Positions 30,663 through 41,100 of a stretch of DNA of 64,000 nt are shown piece by piece. The DNA comes from Amblyomma americanum (Eukaryota > Arthropoda > Arachnida > Ixodida > Ixodidae). Within the stretch, counting starts at the first letter, position 1; every line of letters begins with the position of its first letter. The position numbers and the translations under genes are program-made. Location: contig NC_135497.1 in assembly GCF_052857255.1 (NCBI RefSeq), forward strand, positions 547,999,531 through 548,063,530, in the 5' to 3' direction. The notes under the pieces were generated by a model. The model was given only the letters and a program-made list of their open reading frames with translations. It did not search any database and was not told the DNA's origin.

Positions 30663-32661
30663 TCACAGTCTCTTCCATTCCGAAGCAGCGGTGGAGGCCA
30701 CGTAGGATGCACTGCCTTCATTTGTTTGAACGTACTTCCACATATGGAGCGTCTGAACTCCAGGCACTTTCTTTGCCATTTTCCATTCTTCCTTCTTCGT
30801 TTCGCGAAAGTCTGCAAGCTCCCTCTGTGGGAGCTCCAGAATGGTGATGTTCTTTAGCGTTCCTTTAATTGCGTCTACGAAGCCGCTGGCTGTTTGTATG
30901 GACTCACTTGCAGGCTTCCGCAAGTTGTGGTGTGATGCTCGATGTTTGACAAGCCCACCAACGCCGTCGCAAGCATTTTTGCCGTGTCCAGTGGCCGAAA
31001 ACATCCATTTCGTCTCTCGACATTCACTGCGTTGTAGCTCATGAAACTGATATTTATTCTTGAAGTGAGCGGGAGCCCCGTCGCTCACATATGTTATCTT
31101 GGTGTAGATTGGCGCGTTGTCTTCGAGGTGTGCTTTGATTTTTGACAGAGCCAAGCATGCATGAGCTGAATCATGAGACATATCGTCGGAAATTACGGCG
31201 TAGTTCCGAGTCGATTTTCTTGACGTGACAACGCAGGTAAACACGGTCACCTGCTTTTTCTGCCAATGGTAAGCTTGTACTGCGTCTGGAAGCACAACTG
31301 TCCAGTTTTCGGCGAAATCAAAATGCAAAACAATTGCACCTCTCTTGCAGCTGTGTTTTTCTTCATGTATTGCTCTTGCTTGCACAGATCTAATATAGTT
31401 GTGGGGAATCCATTTCATGGTCATTCTTAGACATTCTCTCATAAATGATGAAGCGGTCAGTCTTTTTAACGAGCTCACCGTATTCCCATGAAGCAATCAA
31501 CACCTCGTCCTCGCTGCTCATTTCAAAATTTTCCGAAGTGAAAATGCCATCTTGTGGACAGTGCTCACAATTCCTAAGGAAACACGACGCAGTAGGTTCC
31601 TGGCATACGCAGAGGCTCTGCATATTTTCGGGAGAAAGCGACCTTCCGGACGCGTTCTGCAGTCCCACGAGGCACAACTGAAAGTTTGCACAGCACACAC
31701 AAACACACACTTGCCACTGTGGCGAGCATTTCACCCACTTAGGACGCAAGGATATGAATTTTGTGAGGCCAACCTGGGAGGCAGGGTGAGCTTGCTTGTA
31801 GAGGCGGAATGCTTCTCGCAAGGACCGCGTCATGAAGCGTTTAGGTATCCATTCTTTCTCTCCTTCCTTCTCGATTCTCACAACATCCTTTTTGTTCGGA
31901 GTCTGTCTAGAGCAATCGAGTTCATCCATGGTGTAATATTCTAAAACGGTGGTAATGTCTTCCTGTTGTAGTCTACATCTTGTATATCTCTCCTGTGTTG
32001 ACCATACGCCTTCCTCATCCACCATCTTCTTCGATTTTTGGATAACGTACCTCGTTGCCTCTGGAATAACTTCCTGCACATATTTCACGGTTAGGTTGCG
32101 TGGTAGCAGTGTCAGCAGCTGGCAACGCTCTTGAAAGGACGTGCACCTATTGTAGGCAGCATGTAGGTTGTCCTCCCAACTGCTGCATTGCGCACACTTT
32201 TCTTCTGACGCACGCGAAGTCTCTGGGACATTATATGCTGCCTGTATCCCCGATCGTATTTTCGTCACCATAGCTCTTGCCACATCTTCCTGCTTTCGCT
32301 TTGCATAGGAAAGTCTGAGGCGTTTTTTTAGAGCGCTCGGTGGCTTTAGGGGCGAGATTTCGGAGGTAAGGCTGACACTTGAATTTAAATTTTCTACGAT
32401 TTCTTCCCCAGGGCGGAATTCTTCTAATGTTTCGGTTGACTCTGCCTGCATATTATCTATGTCTTCCTTGAACCGACGGTAACAATTCTGACAGATGAAG
32501 TCACTTTCTCGTACTCGGAGAGCTTCTTCGGGAAGTAGGACTTTTTTGAGAGCAGCGACATTGAGTGTCTTTACACTGCGAAAATTACGTCCTTTTTCAA
32601 TTCTCTGTTTGTGCCTTTTTGAGTAGTCGGCACAAAACGTTCGCCGCGGAAATCTCTTCAT
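30663..32661 (-). pseudogene. Transposase-like gene of the long-TIR element, one frameshift
   Basis: From ATG 32661 a 423-codon frame runs to 31390, and a second frame (entered near 31440-31460, off by one) continues to a stop at 30663; together about 680 residues. N-terminal part: Cys-rich (TFCADYSKRH, FICQNCYRRF), then KKDVVRIEKEGEKEWIPKRF, GLTKFISLRPKWVKC and a VCVCVCCANFQL cluster. C-terminal part: IVLHFDFAENWTVVLP (first acidic residue), KITYVSDGAPAHFKNKYQ (second), and FSATGHGKNACDGVGG with H and D. These fit an RNase-H-fold nuclease of the DDE type; that is inference from the spacing of acidic residues. The homologous blocks continue smoothly across the frame change, so a single indel is likely. 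Located between the inverted repeats and transcribed leftwards. Not related to the flanking LINEs. Confidence 0.65.
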
Positions 32662-32673
32662 GAATGCAAAAGC

Positions 32674-33075
32674 TCACTGCTTCCGGAGATTATCGCGAGA
32701 CAGAAGAGCAGGTGACGGATGCAGGGCCCAGAGCTGCTTTTCCAAAAAGAGGAGATGGACAGATGAATAGATTTTTAACACAGGCTGCCCACCGTCGACA
32801 CTGATGTTCTTTCGGTCTGGCGTACGAGCTGAGACTGATATACCAAGTATGCTTGTCGAGGGAGCGCTCCAGCGCAGAGAAAACACGTGAGTACAGAAAA
32901 CGACCCCACCGGGTCTACCAGGCCTGGAAAACGACACACAAAATTCGAGATCCGAACAACATCCGCTCACAAGGGTTATCTCGGTCGAAGGCTGAGGCAT
33001 AACTGCTAGGCGTTCGGTGCGTTGCGATGAAAAGATGATAGCGGCGGCTAAAGCCTCGGTGCGGCGGCGGCACAC
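32674..33075 (-). CDS. Open frame upstream of, and in phase with, the transposase-like gene
   Basis: 133 codons from an ATG at 33075, about 35 bp downstream of a TATA-like box, ending in a single TGA only 12 bp before the ATG at 32661 and in the same frame. No domain is recognised (it contains ITLVSGCCSDLEFCVSF and SRPGRPGGVVF). It may be a lost N-terminal extension of the transposase, a short upstream ORF, or transcribed leader read by chance; the GC-rich composition makes the last possible. Confidence 0.35.
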   Translation of the reverse strand: MCRRRTEALAAAIIFSSQRTERLAVMPQPSTEITLVSGCCSDLEFCVSFSRPGRPGGVVFCTHVFSLRWSAPSTSILGISVSARTPDRKNISVDGGQPVLKIYSSVHLLFLEKQLWALHPSPALLSRDNLRKQ

Positions 33076-33108
33076 ATGATGCTGTGAATTTCAGGGTCGC
33101 GCCGGGCG

Positions 33109-33117
33109 TTATATAGC
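33109..33117 (-). promoter_or_regulatory. TATA-like box of the long-TIR transposon
   Basis: The minus strand reads CTATATAAC, about 35 bp before the first ATG (33075), just inside the right inverted repeat. Good match to TATAWAAR-type cores; position agrees with a start site near 33080. Confidence 0.45.
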
Positions 33118-33411
33118 TATAGGAGCGGCTGCAAAGCGCGGTTCATCCCTGGAGCGGCGGTAGCAGTTAAAGTCACCTTGAAAGTGCGACGGATGCATTA
33201 ATTGTTTGCATAAACTACTCCTACACACACGTCACTCCAAAATAACGTGTTGGAATATGCTTACAGTAATTTAGGTCCCACCGTTAGAACAGTACGAAAG
33301 CGAATAGGAGCTTTAGACCTTTGATTGTAATAGAAAAAAATGCTTACAAATTACACTTATGAACTCAGCAACTGTAGCGTTTAAAATTTACTTACAAAAT
33401 ACCAATACTAA

Positions 33412-34190
33412 AACCAGCTTCTGACGATTGCGCATTCTAAGAGGGAATACTGAGCAGTCGTAGGGATTGAAATCATAAAGTCCGTTTTGTATTTATTTCC
33501 ATACTTTAAAACAATATAATGCTATACATTTTTAAAGCCTTAGAATTATGAAATGTTGAGTACTATTAGGGCAAATTTTAATAAAATTCGATGATGATGT
33601 TTTTTTTTTAAATTCAAGTCAAAGTTGTCACTTTTTTGACGTTTTTGAACTTCTGCCAATTTTGAGGCCATATTGAAAAACATAGGTCAAGTGTAGAGCT
33701 ACAAAACTTGCCTGAAGTGATTAAAAGTAGCTGAAAAATACAGAGAAAAAGATTCAGCCGGGAGATCTTTACGCATCTTGCCCTAAGGCTGCCCTGAAAA
33801 GTGCCTTTTTGGCACCGCACAGCTCCGGAAGCGAAATTTGCGATTTTTTACTCAGAAGATTGACAGAGAAAGAAAACGTTTTTTTATTTCTTCGTATAGT
33901 ACAAGTTGTAATAAAGTACTGAAAAAATAATTATGCGCGAAAACAACTTATTGTGCATGCAGTGATGCTCCAAACTTGCAACTTTGAGAAGTGGCAAAAA
34001 CGACATTCTCCACCTCTTGTGACATACGATTTTTTTCCGAGAAAACTACAAAGTTCCTTGCAAAACTAAGGTTCATTCCTTTGTGTGGACACATTTACCC
34101 ATCGCATATAAAAATATAATTGAAAACAAAAAATGGTCATGGGACCTCGATTACCGTTCTTATCTGAACATGCCCATATATATATATATT
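33412..34190 (-). repeat. Right terminal inverted repeat of the long-TIR transposon
   Basis: Partner of 29331-30100, ending CTGAACATGCCC before a TA repeat. Both arms contain the same 68-codon open frame in mirrored position (29695-29901 and 33614-33820), which reflects duplication and not coding. Confidence 0.85.
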
Positions 34191-34650
34191 AGAACAAACA
34201 CTAAAAACAATGAAGCAAGTGACATATAGATTAAATGCAATAGAAACAATGAGCATGTATGTTCTCTAACAATAGTTTACAGACGCATGAAAAGAAAGAG
34301 AGGACCCGAGAAAAATAAAGAGAAAAAAAACGCTCAATAGGCATACATGGCACCAAAAGACAACAGAGGCACATAAAATGCAACCTGGCTATATATTAAC
34401 AAAATACATTTTAACTCGCTTGGTTTAAACTAGCCAATACTTTGTACTTATTAGGAGTGGTCGGTGAATTGTGTTCAAGCGTTTGTAGTTTATAATAATT
34501 TTGAAAATATGGAATATATATACCAGAGATCGATGTTTCGGGTGTAGAGTCGATTCGAAGCGGTCCTTAAATGTGCAGTATGTATTAAGAAAAATCTATG
34601 AGCAGGAGAAGAATGGTAAAAGAACCTCAAAATGCAAAAAACAAACATGT

Positions 34651-35230
34651 TCAAAATGAATTGTTATAATTTCTAAAAGCAGTTTCTGTTGGAGAGCGAT
34701 AACGAAGGTTTGCAATGTAGTGGATCATTTTCTTCTGCAATACCTGTATTTTTATCGCATTTGTTTTTGTGGTGGTTGCCCAAATGGAGTTACAATAATT
34801 CAAAACGGAACAGAAAAGAGCATGATAAATTTGAATTTTCACGTGAGTGGGAAGGAGCCATCGACATCGTGGTAGAACACCTGCTACTGAAGAGAGCTTT
34901 TTTACAGATATTTTCCACATGCCTATCCCAGCTGACATGCGACGAGAAAGTAGCTGCAAGGATTCTTTGGCTGTCAACAATTTGAATTTCTTGACCTGAG
35001 TATTTAGGAGCGCGTTGTAGTTCGACTGGATTGTTCCTTGCACGGAAAATTATTACCTTAGTCTTTGTATGGTTTATTTGGAGGCAATTAGAAGAGGACC
35101 AGTTCTCTAGTTTCGTAAGGATTACGTTGCACTCTTTAATTAACTTGTTTATGTCGTGACTACAGATTAGTATACTGCTATCATCGGTATATGTTATAAA
35201 TTTCACTGTCATAAATATGCACAATGTCAT
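34651..35230 (-). pseudogene. CR1-like RT motif C and C-terminal region
   Basis: Two overlapping frames (34790-35230 and 34651-35043) together carry YTDDSSIL (catalytic aspartates), NCLQINHTKTKVIIFRARNN, HVSWDRHVENICKKALFSS, then HALFCSVLNYCNSIWATTTK and a run ending NLRYRSPTETAF. They read as one ancestral protein with a frameshift near 34850. Confidence 0.65.
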
Positions 35231-35742
35231 TTATATAGATGTTACAAAGCATCGGGCCCAGAATGCTGCCTTGAGGCACACCATTTCATACCACCAGAAA
35301 AGAAGACTGATGGCTGTGGATATAGACAGATTGCTTTCGATTTTGCAGGTATGATTTCATAAGGTCTAAAGGTGTTTCTCTAACTCCGTTTTGAGAAAGT
35401 TTGAGTTAAATTTTGATGGTTTAGGGAATCAAAAGCCTTACTAAAATCAATGAAGAATCCAACAGTGAGAATACCTGCTTCAATGTTTTGCAGGATGCAT
35501 TCCTTAAGTGATAACAAAGCTGTTTCCATCAACTTGCCCTTTCAGAAGCCAAATTAAGCCTCAGACAGGATTTGTTTTGCATTAACGAAGTTCACTTGAC
35601 GGGAAAATATTACTTTTTCCAAGCCCTTTGAAAAGACTGGAATCATAGATATTGGTCTATAATTGGACACTACATCTTTATCTCCCCGTTTAAACACAAC
35701 TGTCACTCTTGCTTTCTTCATTTCTGCCAGGTAAACTCCCGT

Positions 35743-36126
35743 TTAAATTACCAAATTGAAGATGTATGCAAGCACAGGTGCAATAAAAGATAGTACATAT
35801 TTGACTGGTTTTATCTGAATATTGTCAACATCTAAGGCTTTGCTATTTAAATTCATAAAGGTTGTACATATTTCGGTCTTATTGATGGGCTCAAGGAAAA
35901 GGCTACAAGATGAAGGAACTTCAGGTAGATGCATCATAGTTAAATGGGTAGTTAAAAAACTGCTGTTTGAATGGTCAGCAAGAGCCTGACCGGATAATTC
36001 AGAGCCTTTATAGATTATTCGCTGAATTGGCGCATTTTTCGTACTGCGACATAAGTTATTTACAACTTTCCAGACAGCGTCTGAATTTTTCATTCTAACA
36101 TCAGAGAACAGTTTTTGATCATACAC
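35743..36126 (-). pseudogene. CR1-like RT N-terminal region
   Basis: 127-codon fragment before the RT catalytic core, with SDAVWKVVNNLCRSTKNAP and ALDVDNIQIKPVKYVL (the SPGPDGI-like block of RT domain 1, degenerated). Confidence 0.6.
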
Positions 36127-36520
36127 AATCTTAGCACGCCTATGCTCAGCATTTAGTTTATTTCTTGTTTTCTTAATAATATTAGAGATTCCACAGAGCG
36201 ATTATTCAAAAGGGCATGGTACAACTTGTTTTTGTGCTTTATCATTCTTTTGAGCTCTGACGTGATCCATGGTTTTCTTATTTGTTTAGACTGCTTAATG
36301 TTCTTGAAGGGAAAGTGCTTAGAGTATATTTCTACAAAAACCTTGATGAACTCTGAGTATGCATTATTTGAGTCTTCTATATTGAATAACTAAGAGTCCA
36401 CTCCAAAACCATTTCAGTTTGTTATCTAGGTACCGCCAACCTTTTTTTATTTGCGTGTAACTCCAGCCCTTCTTCACCTTTGTCATTGTAGCTGCTATTG
36501 TTTCTTAAGTACCATGCACC

Positions 36521-37880
36521 ATCTTGATATTAGCAGTTCCTAATTCAAGCCTTCTGCAGTGTTTGAAGGACCTATTTAATTGGAAACAAGGAGAACACGT
36601 GCACAGGGTGGAAAGCGTGTGATCTGCCAGGAAACACTGAGGCGGCCCCGAAAAGGGCATTTATTAAGGTTGACAGCCGTTTTGTGCCTCTTCACTTGGC
36701 AGCGACGACACAGCGTATGCGGTCCCCATGGTTTCGCCCCAGCTGTCGAAGCAATCCTCGGACACGACCATGACCTTCGACATCTGATGTTTTTATTTAA
36801 AAAACACAGGGACCAAAGTCGTGCTGCGTGCAGTGCGGTCACCATGTGGTTCCATTGACGTCGAGCAATCATACACCTAGCCAGGCTCTTTGGACGGATT
36901 CAGGAAACGACTGAAAATAACAAAAGTAAGGAGCGAACAAAGGTATGCTGCATACAAGTTAGAACGCAAAGAAACAAAGGCGCACTGCGCTGGGCTAATG
37001 CTGTAACGAGGTCTAATATGTAAATTTTCACGGCTGCCGTCGATTTCGACAAAGCGCGAGAAGACTCTAAGAAATTTAACAAAGCTGCACTGCACTGGGT
37101 GAATGCTGGATACCTAGGCCAGGCGCGATTTCCACAATGCGCGAGTCGGAACTTACCGTTGCAGCTGATAGCGATCCTAAAGGGCAGATTGTAGTGGCGG
37201 AATCATCGTGGCCACTTTTACCCTGGACTTGCCACTGCAAAGGAACAAAGGCGGACTGGGATCGATGCCCCGGCCTCTCGCCACGTGGTATCGGTCCGCG
37301 GCAAATAAGGACAGCATCGGCTTACCGGAAGCATCCAGGAAACGATGCTGCGCGGAAAGTTACGTTACAAGCGCCGCAATTTGGTGAGTTCTGCACGAGA
37401 AAACTTGCGAAAACGTTCAACCCTTACCTCGTGGTTGAGAACGTGCACGCGCCGACAGGCGCTTCAGCGTAGCTGTCCAGCGTGGCGGTTCAGCTGTCGA
37501 CGTCGGCGGTCCTCAAACCGCGCCTTATGTGGGTCGTCGTAATGGCGTGGCAAAACTTTGAACACCAGCACGACACTAGCCACGTGCTCCTGCAACAGCA
37601 AAACGAGGTCCTGGAATGCGCAAGGCATGTAGGTAAGCGGTACAGCACTTCATAAAGCGAAATTTGAGATACAATGCGTACCCTTATGTGGCTGGCGATT
37701 TCTCGCGGGTCAGCGCCTTATGTGGGTCGTCGTAATGTCGTGGAAGCGAGAACTGTACAGAAATTTAAGCTGGCTGTCGCTGACGAGCGACCCACGCAAA
37801 GAAAGCCATACCTGGACAGCTCCCGAAACGCCACCTAGGTTCACGAAGTGAATGCCCGCGGACCACGCAGGCACGGCGGA
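36521..37880. other. No gene recognised; contains a 31-bp direct repeat
   Basis: GC content rises towards the gypsy element. A 31-bp sequence (GCGCCTTATGTGGGTCGTCG, then TAATGgCGTGG) occurs at 37520-37550 and again at 37713-37743 with one mismatch. No frame has recognisable content. Confidence 0.4.
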
Positions 37881-37888
37881 CGGCCGGG

Positions 37889-37928
37889 CCTAGTGGTGTT
37901 CCTATATATGCTCCCACAGGGAGCATAT
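37889..37928. repeat. Palindrome used as target by gypsy element 2
   Basis: ATATGCTCCC (37906-37915) and GGGAGCATAT (37919-37928) form perfect 10-bp arms around ACA. Beyond the inserted element the right arm continues as ACAGGAACACTAGG (43276-43289), the complement of CCTAGTG..TTCCT at 37889 on the left, so the uninterrupted hairpin had arms of about 24-27 bp. Confidence 0.75.
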
Positions 37929-38107
37929 TGATACGGGAATAAAAGAAGAGGCGGAGCGCGAGCGGCGAGCGCGCGGCTCTAGCACGAGGGAGATAGAACG
38001 AAAAAGCTTGGCCGCCGCCGGTCGTGCTTCGCCGGCTCTCCTCCGTACTGCTGCTATATTTCTCTGGGCGGGCCCGTGGCCACCCCGTGGCATCCCACAT
38101 CGTAACA
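37929..38107 (+). repeat. 5' LTR of gypsy element 2 (179 bp)
   Basis: Begins TGATACGGGAATAAAAG and ends CATCGTAACA. Contains CTATATTT (about 38054) followed by GGGCGGGCC. Very short for a gypsy LTR. Confidence 0.92.
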
Positions 38108-38110
38108 TTT

Positions 38111-38128
38111 TGGTGTCAGAAGTGGGAT
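38111..38128 (+). promoter_or_regulatory. Primer binding site of gypsy element 2, tRNA-Leu type
   Basis: TGGTGTCAGAAGTGGGAT, complementary to the 3' end of tRNA-Leu including CCA. The gag-pol ATG follows one base later, at 38130. Confidence 0.85.
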
Positions 38129-38129
38129 C

Positions 38130-41100
38130 ATGCCGCTCACCCGCTCCCAGAATCAAGCACCCGACGTGCCAGACGACAGGAGTCCACCACCAGCCGATAG
38201 CGCCGACGACGCGGCGGCCGGCGCCGCTAGACCTAGGCGCTCGGAGAGGCTCGGCTCTTCGCAGCAGCCGGACGCCGGTGTTGAGCGCCTCCTGGATACA
38301 GTCACCCAACGGATGGACGCATGGGAGGCCCGTCTGACTGCCCAGGCTGGGGAGATGGAAGCTCTCCGGCGCGAACTCCGTCGCCTGGTGCCAGCCGAGC
38401 CGAGCACAGGTCAGGTGCCTTTGGGCGTCCCCGCCGCCGCTGTTTACGGCTCTGCCGTCGCTGGGCCTGCGGTCGTGGCCGCCAATGGCGTGCTCGGCGC
38501 GGGTGCGTCCTCGCCGCAGTGTTCGTTGGACGTTGTGGAATTGCCCACATTTGACGGCACCATCTCGTGGGATGCTTACCGCATCCAGCTGGACGGTATT
38601 GCGGCGGCGAGAGGCTGGGACGAGCAAATGAAGGCATGGATGCTCGTTGCAAAACTGAGGGGCCGCGCCACCGAGCTGCTGCAGAATGTGCCGCCCGACC
38701 AGCTGGGCTCTTACACTGTTCTGGCGGGCCTCCTCGCCGACCACTATGGTGCCTCAGGTCAACCCCGTGTGCAGTACCATCGCCTGCGAGCCCGCCGTCA
38801 AGAGCCCGGGGAGACGTACCAGGACCTCGCCGCCGCCATTGAGCGCCTGGCTCTGCAGTCGCTGCCGGGAGCGCCTCAGAACGCCGTGGCCCTGGTCGGC
38901 ACCGAGGCGTTTGTCGACGCCATCCGACTCCCCGAGGTGCAGCGCTTGGTCCGCTCTGGCCGTCCTGATTCCGTCCGCGCCGCCATGGCGCTCGCCATCG
39001 AGGCGGAATTGACTTTGCTGGCCACGCGGGGGTCGCCACCGTCTGCCGAGCGCAGCGTCCGGGTGCAGGCTCCTCGGTCCGCAGCCCCAACTGCGGCCTC
39101 TATCCGACGCCTGCGTAACGACGTCCGCATGACCTGCTTCCGCTGCGGCCTGCGGGGACACTACGCGAGGGACTGTGCCGGCCCTCCAACGTCGGGAAAC
39201 GATTTGGCGGAACTCCGGGGGCACCAATCCGTCCCCACACTCCTTCGTTCTCCGCGTCCCCTCCTTTCGTCGGCTCCGATTACCACTGATGCTCCTTACG
39301 TGCTCGTCTACGTCGCCCTGCTTGACCGGCACGTAAAGGCCTTGGTTGACACTGGAGCGGCTGTCAATGTACTGCACAAATCGTTTGTTGCTAACGCGCC
39401 CCACCTGCTTCTGCCAGCCGCCAAAACCCGGCTCTTAGCTTTTAACGTCACCCCTGTGGAGCAAGTCGGACGTGTCGTCGTCAACCTGACAGCACTCGGA
39501 AATACCATCTCCACCGAGTTTGTTGTCGCAGACAGCCCTATTTGGCCAGTGGTCCTCGGGTGCGGGTGGTGCCAGCAAGCTGGAGTCGTCCTTAATTTTA
39601 CTAGAACCAAACCACGGGCGAGCCGAACTCTCTGTGGACCGGGCTGGCTTAGCCGGGTTTCCAGCCTCGGTGTCGCCCTGTGGCAGTCCCTGGTGTCGGC
39701 GACCAAGCGTGCCTCAGCATCTCTGCGTGACCTCGCGACGAAGTGGCCGTGTCGAGTCAAGCCGTTCGACGTCACTACCGTGACTGTGGCGTCCGCCGTG
39801 ACCCTGCCACCGGGTGCGGCAACGTGGGTGTATGCCAAGCTTGACAGTCCGGTCACAGCAGACGTGCTGTTCGAACCCATCCGGTGTTCAGCTCCAGCCC
39901 GTCAGATGACCTCCCCTCGAAGCCTTCTGCCTGTGCTCAAAGGAGAGGCCCACGTATTTATACTCAACATCAGCAGCGTACCTCTCGCGCTGACTCCCGG
40001 CACGCAATTGGGTACAGCCTCAGTTTTGGACCCCGGGTCACCAGTGGCGTCTCTGCAACCTGAAGCCCCGCCTCGCCACCCTCCAGCGCCGGCGATCCTA
40101 TCATGGGAAGAATTTAACTTTGGACCCAGCCTGACCTGCGCGGAGCTCGCCTCTCTGAAGACCTTGCTGCTCGAGCATCGCAGTTGCCTTGCTCTCAGCG
40201 CCGGTGAACTCGGGTGCACTTCCTGGGCTCAACACCGGATCAACACCGAAAACCGCGGGCCCGTTCATCACCAACCTCGCCGTGTAGCGCCAGCCGTACG
40301 GAGAGTCATCCAGCAGCACGTGTGCGACCTGCTTGACCAGGGAATCATTGCCCCTTCTTGTAGCCCTTGGTCCTCCCCTGTCGTCCTTGTGCGCAAGAAG
40401 GATGGAACACTCCGCTTCTGCGTTGACTATCGGAAGCTAAATGCTATTACTAATTGCGACGTGTACCCGCTGCCTCGCCTCGACGATGCGCTTGACCGCC
40501 TGAAGGGGGCCCGTTATTTTTCCACGCTAGATCTGCTCTCGGGCTACTGGCAGGTGCCTGTTCACCCCGATGATGCGGAAAAGACGGCTTTCGTGACTCC
40601 CGACGGCCTTTACCAGTTCAACCGTATGCCCTTCGGTCTCTCGAACGCTCCAGCCACCTTCCAGCGTCTCATGGACCGAGTCTTAGGCCATTTGAAGTGG
40701 ACTATGGCGTTGGTCTACCTGGATGACGTAATTGTCTACGCGGCTACATTTGAAGAACACCAGAGACGCCTCAAACTCGTCCTCGAAGCCCTTACCTCTG
40801 CTGGGCTTCGCTTAAAACCAAAAAAATGTTTCTTCGGTTTCGCGGAGGTGACGTACTTGGGTCACGTTGTGAGCCGGCATGGCATCCGTCCCGACCCTGA
40901 AAAGCTAAAAGCGCTTACAGCTTACGAAGCTCCCACCACCGCCAAGGAGCTCAAAAGTTTCCTTGGATTTGCTTCGTATTTCCGTCGTTTCATTCCGGAC
41001 TTTGCCAAGCGCAGCGCTCCATTGACCGCCCTGCTGAAGAAGAATGCACCGTGGAGTTGGACGCAGGCCCAACAGCTCGCGTTTCTTGACGTCAAGCACG

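Larger units (their letters stand above)
29331..34190 (-). mobile_element. Long-TIR DNA transposon of unassigned superfamily, 4.86 kb
   Basis: Two inverted arms of about 770 bp (29331-30100 and 33412-34190) enclose a minus-strand transposase-like gene, with a TATA box upstream. The arms are highly similar at their outer ends; a 66-bp stretch I compared directly differs at one base. Outer edges lie in TATATATATA on both sides, so a TA-rich target is likely, but the exact duplication cannot be fixed. The protein has a cysteine-rich N-terminal segment and a D...D...HGKxxCDGxGG layout shared with many uncharacterised animal proteins (known to me from cnidarian and arthropod data). I cannot place it in a named superfamily. 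One frameshift separates it from an intact gene. Confidence 0.75.
34640..36520 (-). mobile_element. CR1-like LINE relic
   Basis: Minus-strand RT blocks from right to left: a segment reading back to WITSELKRMIKHKNKLYHAL (about 36215-36270), MKNSDAVWKVVNNLCRS (36090), NSKALDVDNIQIKPVK (35830), an FIDFSKAFDSLNH block (about 35420-35450), GVPQGSILGPMLF-like sequence (about 35245-35280), YTDDSSILICSHD (motif C with TDD, 35160-35190), then ENWSSSNCLQINHTKTKVII and a C-terminal SVLNYCNSIWATT. Order and spacing are those of CR1/L2-type RT. Several stops and frameshifts. Confidence 0.7.

Noticed and set aside
38302..39404. Minus-strand frames of 216-262 codons opposite gypsy 2 gag
   Set aside because: Shadow frames of the GC-rich gag-pol gene; no domain, no start context.
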